This document shows, piece after piece, positions 41,228 through 50,533 of a stretch of 64,000 bases of DNA; position 1 is the first letter of the stretch, and every line of letters begins with the position of its first letter. The position numbers and the translations under genes are program-made. This DNA is from Sphingobium sp. SCG-1 (GTDB lineage: Bacteria > Pseudomonadota > Alphaproteobacteria > Sphingomonadales > Sphingomonadaceae). The stretch is taken from positions 62,001-126,000 of the forward strand of contig NZ_CP026373.1 in assembly GCF_002953135.1 (NCBI RefSeq), read 5' to 3'. The notes under the pieces are model-generated. The model was not told the DNA's origin. It saw nothing but the letters and a program-made list of their open reading frames with translations, and did not search any database.

Positions 41228-42234
41228 CTGTTGATATCAAGACAACGAGCGTGCAGCCACGCCGCAATACCTTTGCGCACATCGCGCGTCGGTTAGGAAG
41301 TGATAAGCCAGCTTCGCGCTATGAGGAAGCTACGTACGACATGCAGCCCAGCGCGAACTTCCACTATCGACCGACATGGGCCCCAGAGTTCGAAATCTTC
41401 GATCGCAGCCGGACCAAGGTTGTCATGGACGATTGGGACGCGTTGAAAGACCCGCGTCAATATTATTATGGAGCTTACACGATCGCTCGAGCCAGAATGA
41501 TGGAGTCAACGGAAAAGAACTTTGCATTCGTTGATAAACGGCAAGCCTTTAACAAAATTGATGCCGACTGGCGCGCGCTACTTGAATTGTACATCGTCCC
41601 ACTCAGGCACTTCGAGTGGGGCGCAAACATGAATAACTGCAACATCACCGACCTTGGTTATGGTGCAGCTATCACGCAGGCGACAATGTACGCCACAATG
41701 GATAGGCTCGGCAATGCTCAAGTTCTTAGCCGTATTGGGCTGCTTCTGGACAATCAGTCCGGGGAAAGTCTTACAAGGGCGAAGGCCGTGTGGATGGAAC
41801 ATCTCGCTTGGCAGCCTATTCGGCAAATGGTGGAAAATAGCCTCGTGCTCGACGACTGGTTCGAGCAGTTTATCGCGCAGAACTTCGTTTTCGATGTCCT
41901 CATGTACTCGCTTGTCTTCGGCGCTTTCGATGAAGAGGGGCAGAATAGGGGGGCCGCGGCCGTTTCTCTTCTTACGGAGTTTTTGACTGACTGGCATGAC
42001 GAGACCACTCGATGGGTAGATTTTGTCATTACGCGGGTAGCCAAGGAGTCGCCAGCGAACGCCTCGAAAATCCGGGACTGGATTGTCGAATGGAAGGCTG
42101 TTGCATTGACGGCGTTGGAACCACTTGCGTGCGAAATACTGGGAGAGGGCAGTGTTGCAGCATTGGAGATTGCCGAACAAAAGCTCGACGCCCGCATGGC
42201 GAAGTTCGGTATCAGCGAAAGGGAAAGCGTATAA
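41224..42234 (+). CDS. dmpL: Phenol hydroxylase beta subunit (DmpL type)
   Basis: 336 aa ferritin-fold helical protein, the catalytically silent hydroxylase subunit: YRPTWAPEFEIFDRSRTKVV, ALKDPRQYYYGAYTIARARM and VPLRHFEWGANMNNCNITDL are family landmarks. The diiron ligand positions of the alpha subunit are not conserved, as expected. It pairs with DmpN and DmpO in the (alpha-beta-gamma)2 hydroxylase. The stop overlaps the dmpM start codon (TAATG). Confidence 0.92.
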   Translation: MTVDIKTTSVQPRRNTFAHIARRLGSDKPASRYEEATYDMQPSANFHYRPTWAPEFEIFDRSRTKVVMDDWDALKDPRQYYYGAYTIARARMMESTEKNFAFVDKRQAFNKIDADWRALLELYIVPLRHFEWGANMNNCNITDLGYGAAITQATMYATMDRLGNAQVLSRIGLLLDNQSGESLTRAKAVWMEHLAWQPIRQMVENSLVLDDWFEQFIAQNFVFDVLMYSLVFGAFDEEGQNRGAAAVSLLTEFLTDWHDETTRWVDFVITRVAKESPANASKIRDWIVEWKAVALTALEPLACEILGEGSVAALEIAEQKLDARMAKFGISERESV

Positions 42235-42506
42235 TGGCCGGAAATGTGTCTATAACGCTGCAGAATACTGATGAGGGTCGGGCCATCATCGAAGCGATTT
42301 CATCCGATAATGAAGCTGCGACGGTTAACGTCTACCCTTCGATGACCAAGATTGACTGCCCTAACCGGCTAGTTGTTCGGCGCGAGTCGATCGAGATCAA
42401 TATGGGCAGGGCGTTCGATCTGCAGGAACTCCAACTTAGCCTCGTAAGCCTCGCCGGTAACGTCGACGAAGACGACGATGAGTTCGTTCTGGCCTGGAAT
42501 CGCTGA
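42234..42506 (+). CDS. dmpM: Phenol hydroxylase regulatory (coupling) protein (DmpM type)
   Basis: 90 aa cofactorless effector protein: VSITLQNTDEGRAIIEAISS, VYPSMTKIDCPNRLVV and EINMGRAFDLQELQLSLVSL follow the MmoB/DmpM pattern. It docks on the hydroxylase at the diiron face and controls oxygen activation and coupling. It starts within the dmpL stop. An acidic C-terminus (GNVDEDDDEFVLAW) is normal. Confidence 0.92.
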   Translation: MAGNVSITLQNTDEGRAIIEAISSDNEAATVNVYPSMTKIDCPNRLVVRRESIEINMGRAFDLQELQLSLVSLAGNVDEDDDEFVLAWNR

Positions 42507-42534
42507 GCAGCCACAGTCAAATCGGAGAGTGATT

Positions 42535-44073
42535 ATGAACGCTGAAACGAAAATCGAGCGCAAAGCCAAGAAGCTTGGTCTTAAGGAACGGTACGGCCAT
42601 CTTACCCGTGGCCTGGGGTGGGAAACCACCTATCAGCCTATGGATAAAGTGTTTCCCTTTGCATCTTACGAGGGGATCAAAATCCACGACTGGGACGCCT
42701 TTGAAGACCCCTTCCGACTTACCATGGATGCATACTGGAAGTATCAAGCGGAGAAAGAAAGAAAGCTGTATGCAGTGATCGACAGCTTTGCTCAAAATAA
42801 CGGGCAAATGAAGATCACGGATGCGCGTTACGTTAATGCGCTCAAGATTTTCCTTACCGGGGTCTCTCCGTTAGAATATCTCGCTCATCGCGGCTACGCC
42901 CATGTGGGTCGGCACTTTGTGGGAGCCGGGCCGCGTGTCGCTTGCCAGATGCAGGCGATCGATGAACTGCGCCACGCACAGACACAGATGCACACGATAA
43001 GTCATTACAATAAGTTCTTTGATGGTCTTCAAGACCCGCGCCACATGTTCGATCGTGTTTGGTACCTTTCGGTCCCGAAGAGCTTTTTCGAAGATGCCAT
43101 GACGGCAGGACCATTCGAGTTCTTGACGGCGATCAGCTTTAGCTTCGAGTATGTTCTGACAAATCTGCTGTTTGTGCCATTTATGAGCGGTGCGGCATAC
43201 AATGGAGACATGGCCACCGTCACATTCGGGTTCAGCGCCCAGTCTGACGAGAGCCGTCACATGACTTTGGGCCTGGAAATTATCAAGTTCATGCTTGAGC
43301 AAGATCCCGAGAATGTCCCGATCGTACAGCGCTGGATCGACAAGTGGTTCTGGCGTGGTTATCGTTTGCTGTCGATCGTCGCGATGATGATGGATTACAT
43401 GCTTCCGAAGCGGGTTATGTCCTGGGCCGAGGCGTGGGGAATTTACTTCGAAGAGGCGGGTGGCGCCCTTTTTGAGGATCTTGCCCGATACGGCATCACC
43501 ACTCCTAAGTATGCCGATGTCGCGTCGAAGGAAAAGGATCGTCTGACCCACGAAGTATGGTCCACGTTCTACAATTATACCCACGCGGCTGCTTTTCACA
43601 CATGGATTCCAAATGATGACGAGCTTGATTGGTTGTCAGAGAAGTATCCAGAAACATTTGATCAGCTCTATCGACCACGCTTCGAGCATTGGCGCGCGCT
43701 CCAAGAGAAGGGTGAGCGATTCTACAACAACTCGCTGCCGCAGCTATGCAATGTCTGCCAAATTCCAATGGTATTCACGGAGCCTGACGATCCGACCAAG
43801 CTATGCTTGAGAAACTCCGAATATGAGGGCGACAAATATCACTTCTGTTCGGATGGGTGCAAAGATATTTTTGATTACGAGCCGAAGAAGTACATCCAGT
43901 CATGGCTGCCAGTACATCAGATTTACCAGGGCAATTGCGGTGGCAGTACGATGCCGGAAGTCCTGGACTGGTATGGTATCAAGAACGGCTCGGATAACCT
44001 CGATTACGAGGGATCTCCTGATCAAGCTGTCTGGAACGAATGGACCAAATCGGCACACAAAGCAGTCGGCTAA
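42535..44073 (+). CDS. dmpN: Phenol hydroxylase alpha subunit, diiron (DmpN type)
   Basis: 512 aa from ATG 42535. Two ferritin-like iron-binding pairs are complete: E114, then E144-X2-H147 (AIDELRHAQ), E205, then E239-X2-H242 (SDESRHMTLG). The spacing within each pair (30 and 34 residues) matches toluene monooxygenase. A C-terminal zinc-type cluster (LCNVCQIPM, HFCSDGCKDIFDYEP) is also present. It hydroxylates phenol and methylphenols to catechols using O2. The group 1 soluble diiron monooxygenase assignment is firm from operon order K-L-M-N-O-P. Confidence 0.95.
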   Translation: MNAETKIERKAKKLGLKERYGHLTRGLGWETTYQPMDKVFPFASYEGIKIHDWDAFEDPFRLTMDAYWKYQAEKERKLYAVIDSFAQNNGQMKITDARYVNALKIFLTGVSPLEYLAHRGYAHVGRHFVGAGPRVACQMQAIDELRHAQTQMHTISHYNKFFDGLQDPRHMFDRVWYLSVPKSFFEDAMTAGPFEFLTAISFSFEYVLTNLLFVPFMSGAAYNGDMATVTFGFSAQSDESRHMTLGLEIIKFMLEQDPENVPIVQRWIDKWFWRGYRLLSIVAMMMDYMLPKRVMSWAEAWGIYFEEAGGALFEDLARYGITTPKYADVASKEKDRLTHEVWSTFYNYTHAAAFHTWIPNDDELDWLSEKYPETFDQLYRPRFEHWRALQEKGERFYNNSLPQLCNVCQIPMVFTEPDDPTKLCLRNSEYEGDKYHFCSDGCKDIFDYEPKKYIQSWLPVHQIYQGNCGGSTMPEVLDWYGIKNGSDNLDYEGSPDQAVWNEWTKSAHKAVG

Positions 44074-44110
44074 GCTCCACCTCAGTATTCTCGTCATGAA
44101 AGGGCGCCCA

Positions 44111-44470
44111 ATGGCAGTCGCATCAATCGCGCACTACGAGTTTCCCGCGAAGGACCGGGTGGAAAACTTCCACGGCAATCAACTTGTCTACCTCCACTGG
44201 GAAGATCATCTTATGTTCTGCGCACCGGTGGCATTCCCGCTGCCGCCAACGATGAGCTTTCGAGGGATGATCGAGAATGTGCTAACCCCCGCTTATTCAC
44301 CGCACCCTGATTTTGAAAAAATCGATTGGGCTGCTGTTCGTTGGACACTTGATGACGTCGTTGTTGAACCGGAGTGGGAAAGGAGTCTCGCTGAGAACAA
44401 GGTTGGGCATAAATCGCTGCTGAGATTTATTACCCCGGGCCTCGAAGGCATTGATGGCAAACATTTCTGA
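44111..44470 (+). CDS. dmpO: Phenol hydroxylase gamma subunit (DmpO type)
   Basis: 119 aa from ATG 44111; an ATG at 44096 would add five residues but lacks a ribosome site. Landmarks are YEFPAKDRVENFHGNQLVYL followed by HWEDHLMFC, and IDWAAVRWTLDD. It is the small structural subunit of the hydroxylase heterohexamer. Confidence 0.9.
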   Translation: MAVASIAHYEFPAKDRVENFHGNQLVYLHWEDHLMFCAPVAFPLPPTMSFRGMIENVLTPAYSPHPDFEKIDWAAVRWTLDDVVVEPEWERSLAENKVGHKSLLRFITPGLEGIDGKHF

Positions 44471-44487
44471 GAGAGCCGAAGCGAACC

Positions 44488-45549
44488 ATGACGTATCAAC
44501 TCACCATTGAGCCGCTAGGAGAGACCGTCGTTATCGAAGATGGACAAACCATCCTTGATGCGTGCCTGCGCAGTGGAATTTATCTGCCCTATCAATGCAA
44601 TCATGGTCTTTGCAGCACTTGCAAGCTTTCGGTGATCGATGGCGAGGTCGATCATGGGGCTGCTTCGCCTTTCGCCCTGATGGATTATGAGCGCGAAGAA
44701 GGGCGAGCGCTGGCTTGCTGCGCAACGGCCATGAGTGATCTGACAATCGAGGCCGATGTGGAGGTCGATCCGGATGCACTCCATCTCGAGGTTCGCGATG
44801 TCGTTGGGACAGTTCGTAGATTTGCATCGCTTACGCCCGATATCCTAGGAATTTGGCTGGCAATTGACGGCGAAGGGATGCCATTTCAAGCAGGCCAATA
44901 CGTCAACGTCGATATTCCAGGCTGCGCTGAACCCCGATCGTTTTCAATCGCGAGTTCGCCCGTCGATCCGAATTTGCTAGAACTTCATATTCGCAAGGTT
45001 CCTGGTGGGGTGGGGACGGAATGGTTGCATGCTAATGTTGTCGAGGGTCTTCGACTGCGGCTGACCGGACCCTTGGGAAGGTTTTTCGTCCGCGCCTCGT
45101 CAGCCGATCCTATCATATTTCTGGCGGGGGGATCCGGTTTGTCCAGTCCCAAGAGCATGTCGCTGGATCTGCTGGAAAAGGGATGGGAAGGGTCCATCAC
45201 TTTGATTCATGGTGTCCGGACAGCGCAAGACCTGTACTTTGCCGACGAGTTCCGTTCACTCGAGAAAGATTACCCCAGCTTCAGATACGTGCCGGTCCTG
45301 TCGCAGGCGGCTGACGATGAAGTATGGGGCGGGTCGGTAGGTTTTGTGCATCAGGTTGCCGAGGAGCTTTTTGAAGGAAGCTTCAAAGGCCACAAGGCTT
45401 ATCTCTGCGGTCCGCCACCGATGATCGATGCTTGCATCCGATCATTGATGAAGGGCAGGCTCTTCGAGAAAGATATCTTCACGGAAACCTTTTTAACAAA
45501 ATCCGACGGGGAGAGTCTCGCGAAGAGCCCGCTCTTCAAGAAGATCTGA
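44488..45549 (+). CDS. dmpP: Phenol hydroxylase reductase (DmpP type)
   Basis: 353 aa. N-terminal plant-type [2Fe-2S] ferredoxin domain with CNHGLCSTC (CX4CX2C) and a fourth Cys in ALACCA. The FAD domain follows (RSFSIASSP for flavin, the RxxS motif) and then the NAD domain (LAGGSGLSSPKSM; YLCGPPPMIDAC). It passes electrons from NADH through FAD and the iron-sulfur centre to the DmpN diiron site. It ends 2 bases before the ferredoxin gene. Confidence 0.95.
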   Translation: MTYQLTIEPLGETVVIEDGQTILDACLRSGIYLPYQCNHGLCSTCKLSVIDGEVDHGAASPFALMDYEREEGRALACCATAMSDLTIEADVEVDPDALHLEVRDVVGTVRRFASLTPDILGIWLAIDGEGMPFQAGQYVNVDIPGCAEPRSFSIASSPVDPNLLELHIRKVPGGVGTEWLHANVVEGLRLRLTGPLGRFFVRASSADPIIFLAGGSGLSSPKSMSLDLLEKGWEGSITLIHGVRTAQDLYFADEFRSLEKDYPSFRYVPVLSQAADDEVWGGSVGFVHQVAEELFEGSFKGHKAYLCGPPPMIDACIRSLMKGRLFEKDIFTETFLTKSDGESLAKSPLFKKI

Positions 45550-45551
45550 TC

Positions 45552-45875
45552 ATGTCGCGCGCACCAGACTCTTTTCTAATCGAAGTGCGCGGAGAGCCCG
45601 CGTTCTTGTGTCACAGCGATCAAAGGGTCCTCATCGCGATGGAGCGCGGTGGCGCATCAGTCATTCCGGTTGGTTGCCGACGGGGGGGCTGTGGCGCGTG
45701 TCGCGTACGTGTGATCGAGGGGGAATATGCGGTGGGGAAGATGAGTATTCGCTATGTGACTCAGGACGAAGCAAGCCGGGGCCTGGTGCTCGCGTGTTGC
45801 CTGCAGCCTGCCTCCGATCTCGTCCTTGAGCTGGCACCCAGCCCGCGATGTGCTTTTCAACCAGGCAGGGCATAA
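45552..45875 (+). CDS. dmpQ: Chloroplast-type ferredoxin (DmpQ/XylT type)
   Basis: 107 aa. The [2Fe-2S] motif is CRRGGCGACRVRV (CX4CX2C) with the fourth Cys at LACCLQPASDL. Proteins of this family reduce the oxidised Fe(III) of catechol 2,3-dioxygenase and so rescue it after inactivation by substituted catechols. The position immediately before the dioxygenase gene is the usual one. Confidence 0.9.
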   Translation: MSRAPDSFLIEVRGEPAFLCHSDQRVLIAMERGGASVIPVGCRRGGCGACRVRVIEGEYAVGKMSIRYVTQDEASRGLVLACCLQPASDLVLELAPSPRCAFQPGRA

Positions 45876-45902
45876 CCCTGCAAGTGAAGATGGAGATGTT
45901 TG

Positions 45903-46826
45903 ATGGCTCTCACCGGTGTTTTAAGGCCTGGCTTCGTGCAGGTGCGTGTCCTCGACTTGGAGGCCTCGATTGTTCACTATCGCGATCGGATAGGCCTGGA
46001 TCTCGTGGAGATCGGCCATGACGGTCGTGCTTACCTCAAGGCGCCTGACGAGTTTGATCATCACAGCATAATATTGCGTGAGGCCGATGAGCCAGGAATG
46101 GACCTTATGGGCTTCAAGGTAGCCTCTGAGGATGTACTTGAGGCGCTGGGCCAGACGCTGTCCGAATCCGGAATTGCCATCGAAGAGATCGCTTCGGGAG
46201 AACAGCCTGGCCTTGGTCGGCGGTTGAGCTTCATCGCGCCGACTGGTCATCGGTTCGACCTGTTCGCGTCGATGGACCTGTCCGCGAAAGGACCCATGAT
46301 CGAGAATCCGGACCTCTGGCACGATGAACCTCGGGGTATGAAGGCGCAGCGCTTCGATCATTGCCTCCTCTATGGGATTGATATCGACGCTACTGCTAAG
46401 CTTTTCACTGATCTCCTCGGTTTTAAGGTCGCCGAGAAAGCTGTGACGCCCGACGGCGACACGATTGCTATATTTCTTTCGTGTGGGATGAAGGCTCACG
46501 ACCTAGCGCTCGTCCGGTTTGGTGAGGATGCCAAACTGCACCACGTCAGCTTTCGTCTCGAGAGTTGGAATGATATCGGCCACGCGGCGGATCTCATGAC
46601 CCGTTATGACATGTCAGTAGATATCGGACCGACCAGGCATGGGATCACACGCGGGCAAACCATTTATTTCTTTGATCCTTCCGGCAATCGGAATGAGGTA
46701 TTCGCGGGCGGCTATGATTTCTATCCGGATAATCCCGTTCGCCAATGGACTGCGGATCAGGCCGGAAAGGCAATATTCTATTACGAACGGGCGCTTAATG
46801 ATCGGTTTATGACGGTCGTAACGTAA
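45903..46826 (+). CDS. dmpB: Catechol 2,3-dioxygenase (extradiol)
   Basis: 307 aa, the same length as XylE. Two vicinal-oxygen-chelate repeats; the Fe(II) ligands fall exactly at the XylE positions H153 (QRFDHCL), H214 (KLHHVSF) and E265 (NRNEVF). It opens catechol and methylcatechols to 2-hydroxymuconic semialdehydes. Upstream DmpQ maintains it. Start ATG 45903. Confidence 0.95.
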   Translation: MALTGVLRPGFVQVRVLDLEASIVHYRDRIGLDLVEIGHDGRAYLKAPDEFDHHSIILREADEPGMDLMGFKVASEDVLEALGQTLSESGIAIEEIASGEQPGLGRRLSFIAPTGHRFDLFASMDLSAKGPMIENPDLWHDEPRGMKAQRFDHCLLYGIDIDATAKLFTDLLGFKVAEKAVTPDGDTIAIFLSCGMKAHDLALVRFGEDAKLHHVSFRLESWNDIGHAADLMTRYDMSVDIGPTRHGITRGQTIYFFDPSGNRNEVFAGGYDFYPDNPVRQWTADQAGKAIFYYERALNDRFMTVVT

Positions 46827-46883
46827 TAACGAGCAAATAGAAGACTTGTCGATAGAGACCGTAGCGCTCCCTAGGAAATCTTG

Positions 46884-48350
46884 ATGTCTAATAAAACACT
46901 ACGTAACTTCATAAACGGGACCTTTGTCGACCACTCAGGCCAAAGCTGCTTTGATAATCGTAACCCTATTGATAACAGCCTTATCAGCAGGGTTGCTGAG
47001 GCCAGTGCAGCCGATGTGGACTCCGCGGTCGCAGCAGCGCGCGCGGGACTGCTTGGCCCTTGGGGAAAGATGTCCGTTGATGAACGCGCCGGGCTATTGC
47101 ACCGAGTCGCGGACGGAGTGATCGCCCGCTTTGACGAATTTCTCGCGGCAGAGTGCGCCGATACTGGCAAACCCTACAGCCTTGCTCGACATATCGACAT
47201 TCCCCGTGGCGCCGCCAACTTCAAGATATTCGCCGACCTTGTCAAAAATGTTGCAACGGAATCCTTCCAGATGGGCACGCCGGACGGAGCGGGCGCTATC
47301 AACTATGCGATCCGCAAGCCCCGCGGTGTGATCGGAGTCATATCTCCTTGGAACCTGCCTCTTTTGCTGATGACCTGGAAAGTCGGGCCAGCATTGGCCT
47401 GCGGTAATACCGTCATTGTCAAGCCGTCTGAGGAAACGCCGACAACAGCGAACCTCCTTGCTGAAGTGATGAATGAGGCCGGCATACCTGATGGCGTATA
47501 CAACGTCCTCAACGGCTTTGGCCCGAATAGCGCCGGCGAATTTCTGACGCGCCATCATGGCGTCGATGCGGTGACGTTCACCGGAGAAACCCGTACTGGC
47601 GCTGCAATCATGAAAGCGGGAGCCGATCGCGTCAGACCTGTTAGCTTCGAGCTCGGAGGAAAGAATCCGGCCATTGTGTTTGCCGACTGCGATCTCGAGA
47701 AAGCCATCGAAGGAACTATGCGGTCGGTGTTCGCCAATTGTGGGCAGGTGTGTCTCGGAACCGAGCGCGTATTCGTCGAGCGGCAGATTTTTGATATTTT
47801 CGTCGAACGGCTACGCGCTGGCGCCGAGGCGCTCAGGCCGGGGGTCCCTAATGATCCAGATGCCAACATGGGTCCGTTGATCAGCCTCGAGCACCGCGAC
47901 AAGGTTCTTTCCTATTATGAAAAAGCCAAAGCGCTCGGTGCGATCGTCGTGACCGGCGGCGGCGTACCCGATATGCCCAAAGCGCTGAGAGAAGGTGCGT
48001 GGGTCGAGCCGACAATCTGGACCGGTCTCGCGGACGATAGCATTATCATGCGGGAGGAGATTTTCGGTCCGTGTTGTCACATAAGCCCGTTCGACGATGA
48101 GAACGAGGTCGTCCGCCGGGCTAATGACACCGAATATGGTCTGGCTTGTTCGATTTGGACAGAGAATACCAGTCGAGCTCACCGCGTTGCTGGAAAAATG
48201 GATGTTGGCCTGGTTTGGGTCAATTCTTGGTTTTTACGTGATTTGCGCACCCCATTTGGCGGCTCGAAAATGTCCGGGATCGGCCGCGAAGGAGGTGTTC
48301 ATAGCCTCGAGTTTTATACTGAGCTCACAAACATATGCGTGAAACTATGA
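46884..48350 (+). CDS. dmpC: 2-hydroxymuconic semialdehyde dehydrogenase
   Basis: 488 aa NAD-dependent aldehyde dehydrogenase from ATG 46884. Key pieces: ISPWNLPLLLMTWKVGPALA, KPSEETP (NAD site), the general base Glu in FELGGKNP and the catalytic Cys in FANCGQVCLG. It oxidises the ring-cleavage product to 2-hydroxymuconate (4-oxalocrotonate enol), the entry to the tautomerase/decarboxylase branch. It lies between the dioxygenase and the hydratase in the operon. Confidence 0.92.
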   Translation: MSNKTLRNFINGTFVDHSGQSCFDNRNPIDNSLISRVAEASAADVDSAVAAARAGLLGPWGKMSVDERAGLLHRVADGVIARFDEFLAAECADTGKPYSLARHIDIPRGAANFKIFADLVKNVATESFQMGTPDGAGAINYAIRKPRGVIGVISPWNLPLLLMTWKVGPALACGNTVIVKPSEETPTTANLLAEVMNEAGIPDGVYNVLNGFGPNSAGEFLTRHHGVDAVTFTGETRTGAAIMKAGADRVRPVSFELGGKNPAIVFADCDLEKAIEGTMRSVFANCGQVCLGTERVFVERQIFDIFVERLRAGAEALRPGVPNDPDANMGPLISLEHRDKVLSYYEKAKALGAIVVTGGGVPDMPKALREGAWVEPTIWTGLADDSIIMREEIFGPCCHISPFDDENEVVRRANDTEYGLACSIWTENTSRAHRVAGKMDVGLVWVNSWFLRDLRTPFGGSKMSGIGREGGVHSLEFYTELTNICVKL

Positions 48351-48358
48351 GGGACGAT

Positions 48359-49138
48359 ATGGTCGACAGTAAAGCAATTGAGACTGCCGCCGGGGCACTG
48401 CGAGCCGCCTATGGCGGCGCTTTTATTGCGCCGCTTCGTGATAGTGTGGGAAGCAATGACCCAGCCGTTGCCTACGCTATTCAGGAGCACAATACGAAGC
48501 ACTGGATATCGGAGGGGCGGCGGTTGGTCGGGCGCAAGATCGGTGCAACTTCGGTTGCCGTTCAGACAATGCTCGGGCTCGATCAGCCCGATTATGGCAT
48601 GCTCTTTGCCGATATGGCTTTTTCCGATGGTGAGGAAATACCGGTCGCACGCGTTCAACAACCGAAAGTTGAAGGCGAAATTGCTTTTGCGATAGGGGAG
48701 GACCTGGACTCGGACCAGCTCAACATTGCAGACATAATAGGGGCAATCGACTACGCAGTTGCGGCGATCGAGATCGTTGGGAGCAGAATTGACAAATGGG
48801 ACATAAAGATCCTCGATACGATAGCTGACAATGCAAGTGCCGGGCTGTATGTGCTTGGCTCGCAGCCACGCAGACTCTCGGAGTTCGATCCAATCCTGTG
48901 CGGTATGGTTATCGAACGTAATGGGGAGCCTATTTCAACCGGTGCCGGCATCGCCTGCCTCGGCAACCCTCTTACGGCTACCTTGTGGCTTGCTAAGAAG
49001 ATGGTGGAAGTGGGGCGGCCTCTAAAAAAGGGTGACCTTGTTATGTCGGGTGCGCTGGGGCCGCTCGCACCCATAGCGGCGGGCGACAGCGTCGAGTTGA
49101 AGATCTCAGGGATAGGTAGCGTTCGGGCTCATTTCTGA
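48359..49138 (+). CDS. dmpE: 2-oxopent-4-enoate (2-hydroxypentadienoate) hydratase
   Basis: 259 aa from ATG 48359 (GGGA upstream). Family landmarks are RLVGRKIGATSVAVQTMLGL, DYGMLFADMAF, VEGEIAFAIGEDL and AIEIVGSRI, with a conserved Mg-binding acidic pair (EGEIAF / AIEIVGSR). It hydrates 2-hydroxypenta-2,4-dienoate to 4-hydroxy-2-oxovalerate. It forms a functional complex with the decarboxylase in related systems; here the two genes are neighbours. Confidence 0.9.
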   Translation: MVDSKAIETAAGALRAAYGGAFIAPLRDSVGSNDPAVAYAIQEHNTKHWISEGRRLVGRKIGATSVAVQTMLGLDQPDYGMLFADMAFSDGEEIPVARVQQPKVEGEIAFAIGEDLDSDQLNIADIIGAIDYAVAAIEIVGSRIDKWDIKILDTIADNASAGLYVLGSQPRRLSEFDPILCGMVIERNGEPISTGAGIACLGNPLTATLWLAKKMVEVGRPLKKGDLVMSGALGPLAPIAAGDSVELKISGIGSVRAHF

Positions 49139-49190
49139 GCCTCACAAAGCAACCCTCTCATGTTTCATATTCCTTTCGGAGCCCAAATTT

Positions 49191-49952
49191 ATGGCATTAG
49201 ATGAACTTGCGCGTACCGTCGACGATGCGTCGCGAACCGCGACCGAGATTCCGCAATTGGCAGAGACGCACGCGTTGTCCGTGGATGAAGCATATGCGAT
49301 CCAGGCGTTGTCGATCCGTCGCAGGCTCGAAAGAGGTGAAAAACTCATTGGTATGAAAATGGGTCTGACCAGTCGGGCTAAGATGGTCCAGATGGGCGTT
49401 TCAGATGTCATATGGGGTCGCCTTACAGATGCAATGCGCGTGGAAGACGGGGATAGCATCGAATTTAAAAAATTCGTTCATCCTCGCGTTGAGCCTGAGA
49501 TTGCGTTTCTGCTGAAGAAGCCTCTGGAGGGAAGGGTAACACTTCTCGAAGCAATGAACGCAGTGGAAGCTGTAGCGCCAGCAATGGAAATTATCGACAG
49601 TCGTTATAAAAACTTCAAGTTCAGCCTGCCTGACGTGATTGCTGACAACTCGAGCAGCTCGGCTTTCGTGCTGGGAACGTGGAATAGTCCATCGATCGAT
49701 ACGGGAAATCTTGGCATGGTCATGCAAATTGGTGGAAGACCCATTCAGATCGGTTCGTCCGCCGCGATCCTGGGTCATCCCGGACGGAGTCTTGCTGCAG
49801 CGTCGAGGCTCGTTGCAGCCGCTGGTTTGAGGCTCGAAGCAGGTTGGATAATCATGGCTGGAGGCGCAACAGCCGCTGAAAAACTTTTGCCTGGAATGTC
49901 GGTGCGCCTTGATGTCGAGAAGCTGGGCCGAACCGCATTCAACGTTGTGTAA
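49191..49952 (+). CDS. dmpH: 4-oxalocrotonate decarboxylase
   Basis: 253 aa, of the same fold family as the hydratase: IGMKMGLTSRAKMVQMGVSD, IWGRLTDAM, VEPEIAFLL and AMEIIDSRYKNFKFSLPDVI. The lysine/glycine pattern GMKMGLTS distinguishes it from the hydratase (GRKIGATS). It is Mg-dependent and decarboxylates 2-oxo-3-hexenedioate to 2-hydroxypentadienoate. Ribosome site GGAG precedes the ATG. Confidence 0.9.
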   Translation: MALDELARTVDDASRTATEIPQLAETHALSVDEAYAIQALSIRRRLERGEKLIGMKMGLTSRAKMVQMGVSDVIWGRLTDAMRVEDGDSIEFKKFVHPRVEPEIAFLLKKPLEGRVTLLEAMNAVEAVAPAMEIIDSRYKNFKFSLPDVIADNSSSSAFVLGTWNSPSIDTGNLGMVMQIGGRPIQIGSSAAILGHPGRSLAAASRLVAAAGLRLEAGWIIMAGGATAAEKLLPGMSVRLDVEKLGRTAFNVV

Positions 49953-50080
49953 CTTCCAAATCGAGCGGCCCTATTATGAGCAGAGCCGATTGAGTCTTGT
50001 CGACAGTTCGAGTTGGAGTGAGGCAGGGAACGCGTCCCGGTCCAGACATCGGGCTCAGCACACATTATCGAAGGCACAAA

Positions 50081-50533
50081 ATGGCAGTAGATCGTGATGC
50101 CGAGACAATGTTTAGTCCGTCGGCTAAACTTGCCGCACGGCTCGTACTGGCGGCTGTAGAACATGGTGCTTCTATCGGTGTCTTTGTCGCCGCTAGCGTC
50201 TGCGATACTACGGGCCGTCCGGTCGCTGCGCTCATGCATCCAAAAGCACCGACTGAATGCGCCGCCATTGCAAGAGATAAAGCGGCCGTTTCAGCGGGGT
50301 TCCGCACAAGCACAGACAATCTGTTTGAAGAAATTGCCGGCAACGAGGCTCTCAAGATCGGCTTGGCGACGAGGAGGGGGTTTGCATTATTCGGTGGGGG
50401 CTCCCCCATTACTCTGGCAGGCGACATCATAGGTGGGCTGGGGGTTTCTGGAGGCTCCGAGGAACAAGACACAGAGTGCTTACAGTTTGCACTCAAAACG
50501 ACAGAATTCATTGGCAAATCGCCCGTACTTTGA
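50081..50533 (+). CDS. GlcG/HbpS (DUF336) heme-binding-type protein
   Basis: 150 aa from ATG 50081. The GlcG/HbpS fold is recognised by AARLVLAAVEHGASIGVFVA, VCDTTGRPVAALMHPKAP, ARDKAAVSAGF and GGGSPITLAGDIIGGLGVSG. Related proteins occur at the ends of glycolate, propanediol and meta-cleavage operons; HbpS binds heme, but a defined role in aromatic degradation is not known to me. It is the last gene before the IS66 block. Confidence 0.82.
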   Translation: MAVDRDAETMFSPSAKLAARLVLAAVEHGASIGVFVAASVCDTTGRPVAALMHPKAPTECAAIARDKAAVSAGFRTSTDNLFEEIAGNEALKIGLATRRGFALFGGGSPITLAGDIIGGLGVSGGSEEQDTECLQFALKTTEFIGKSPVL

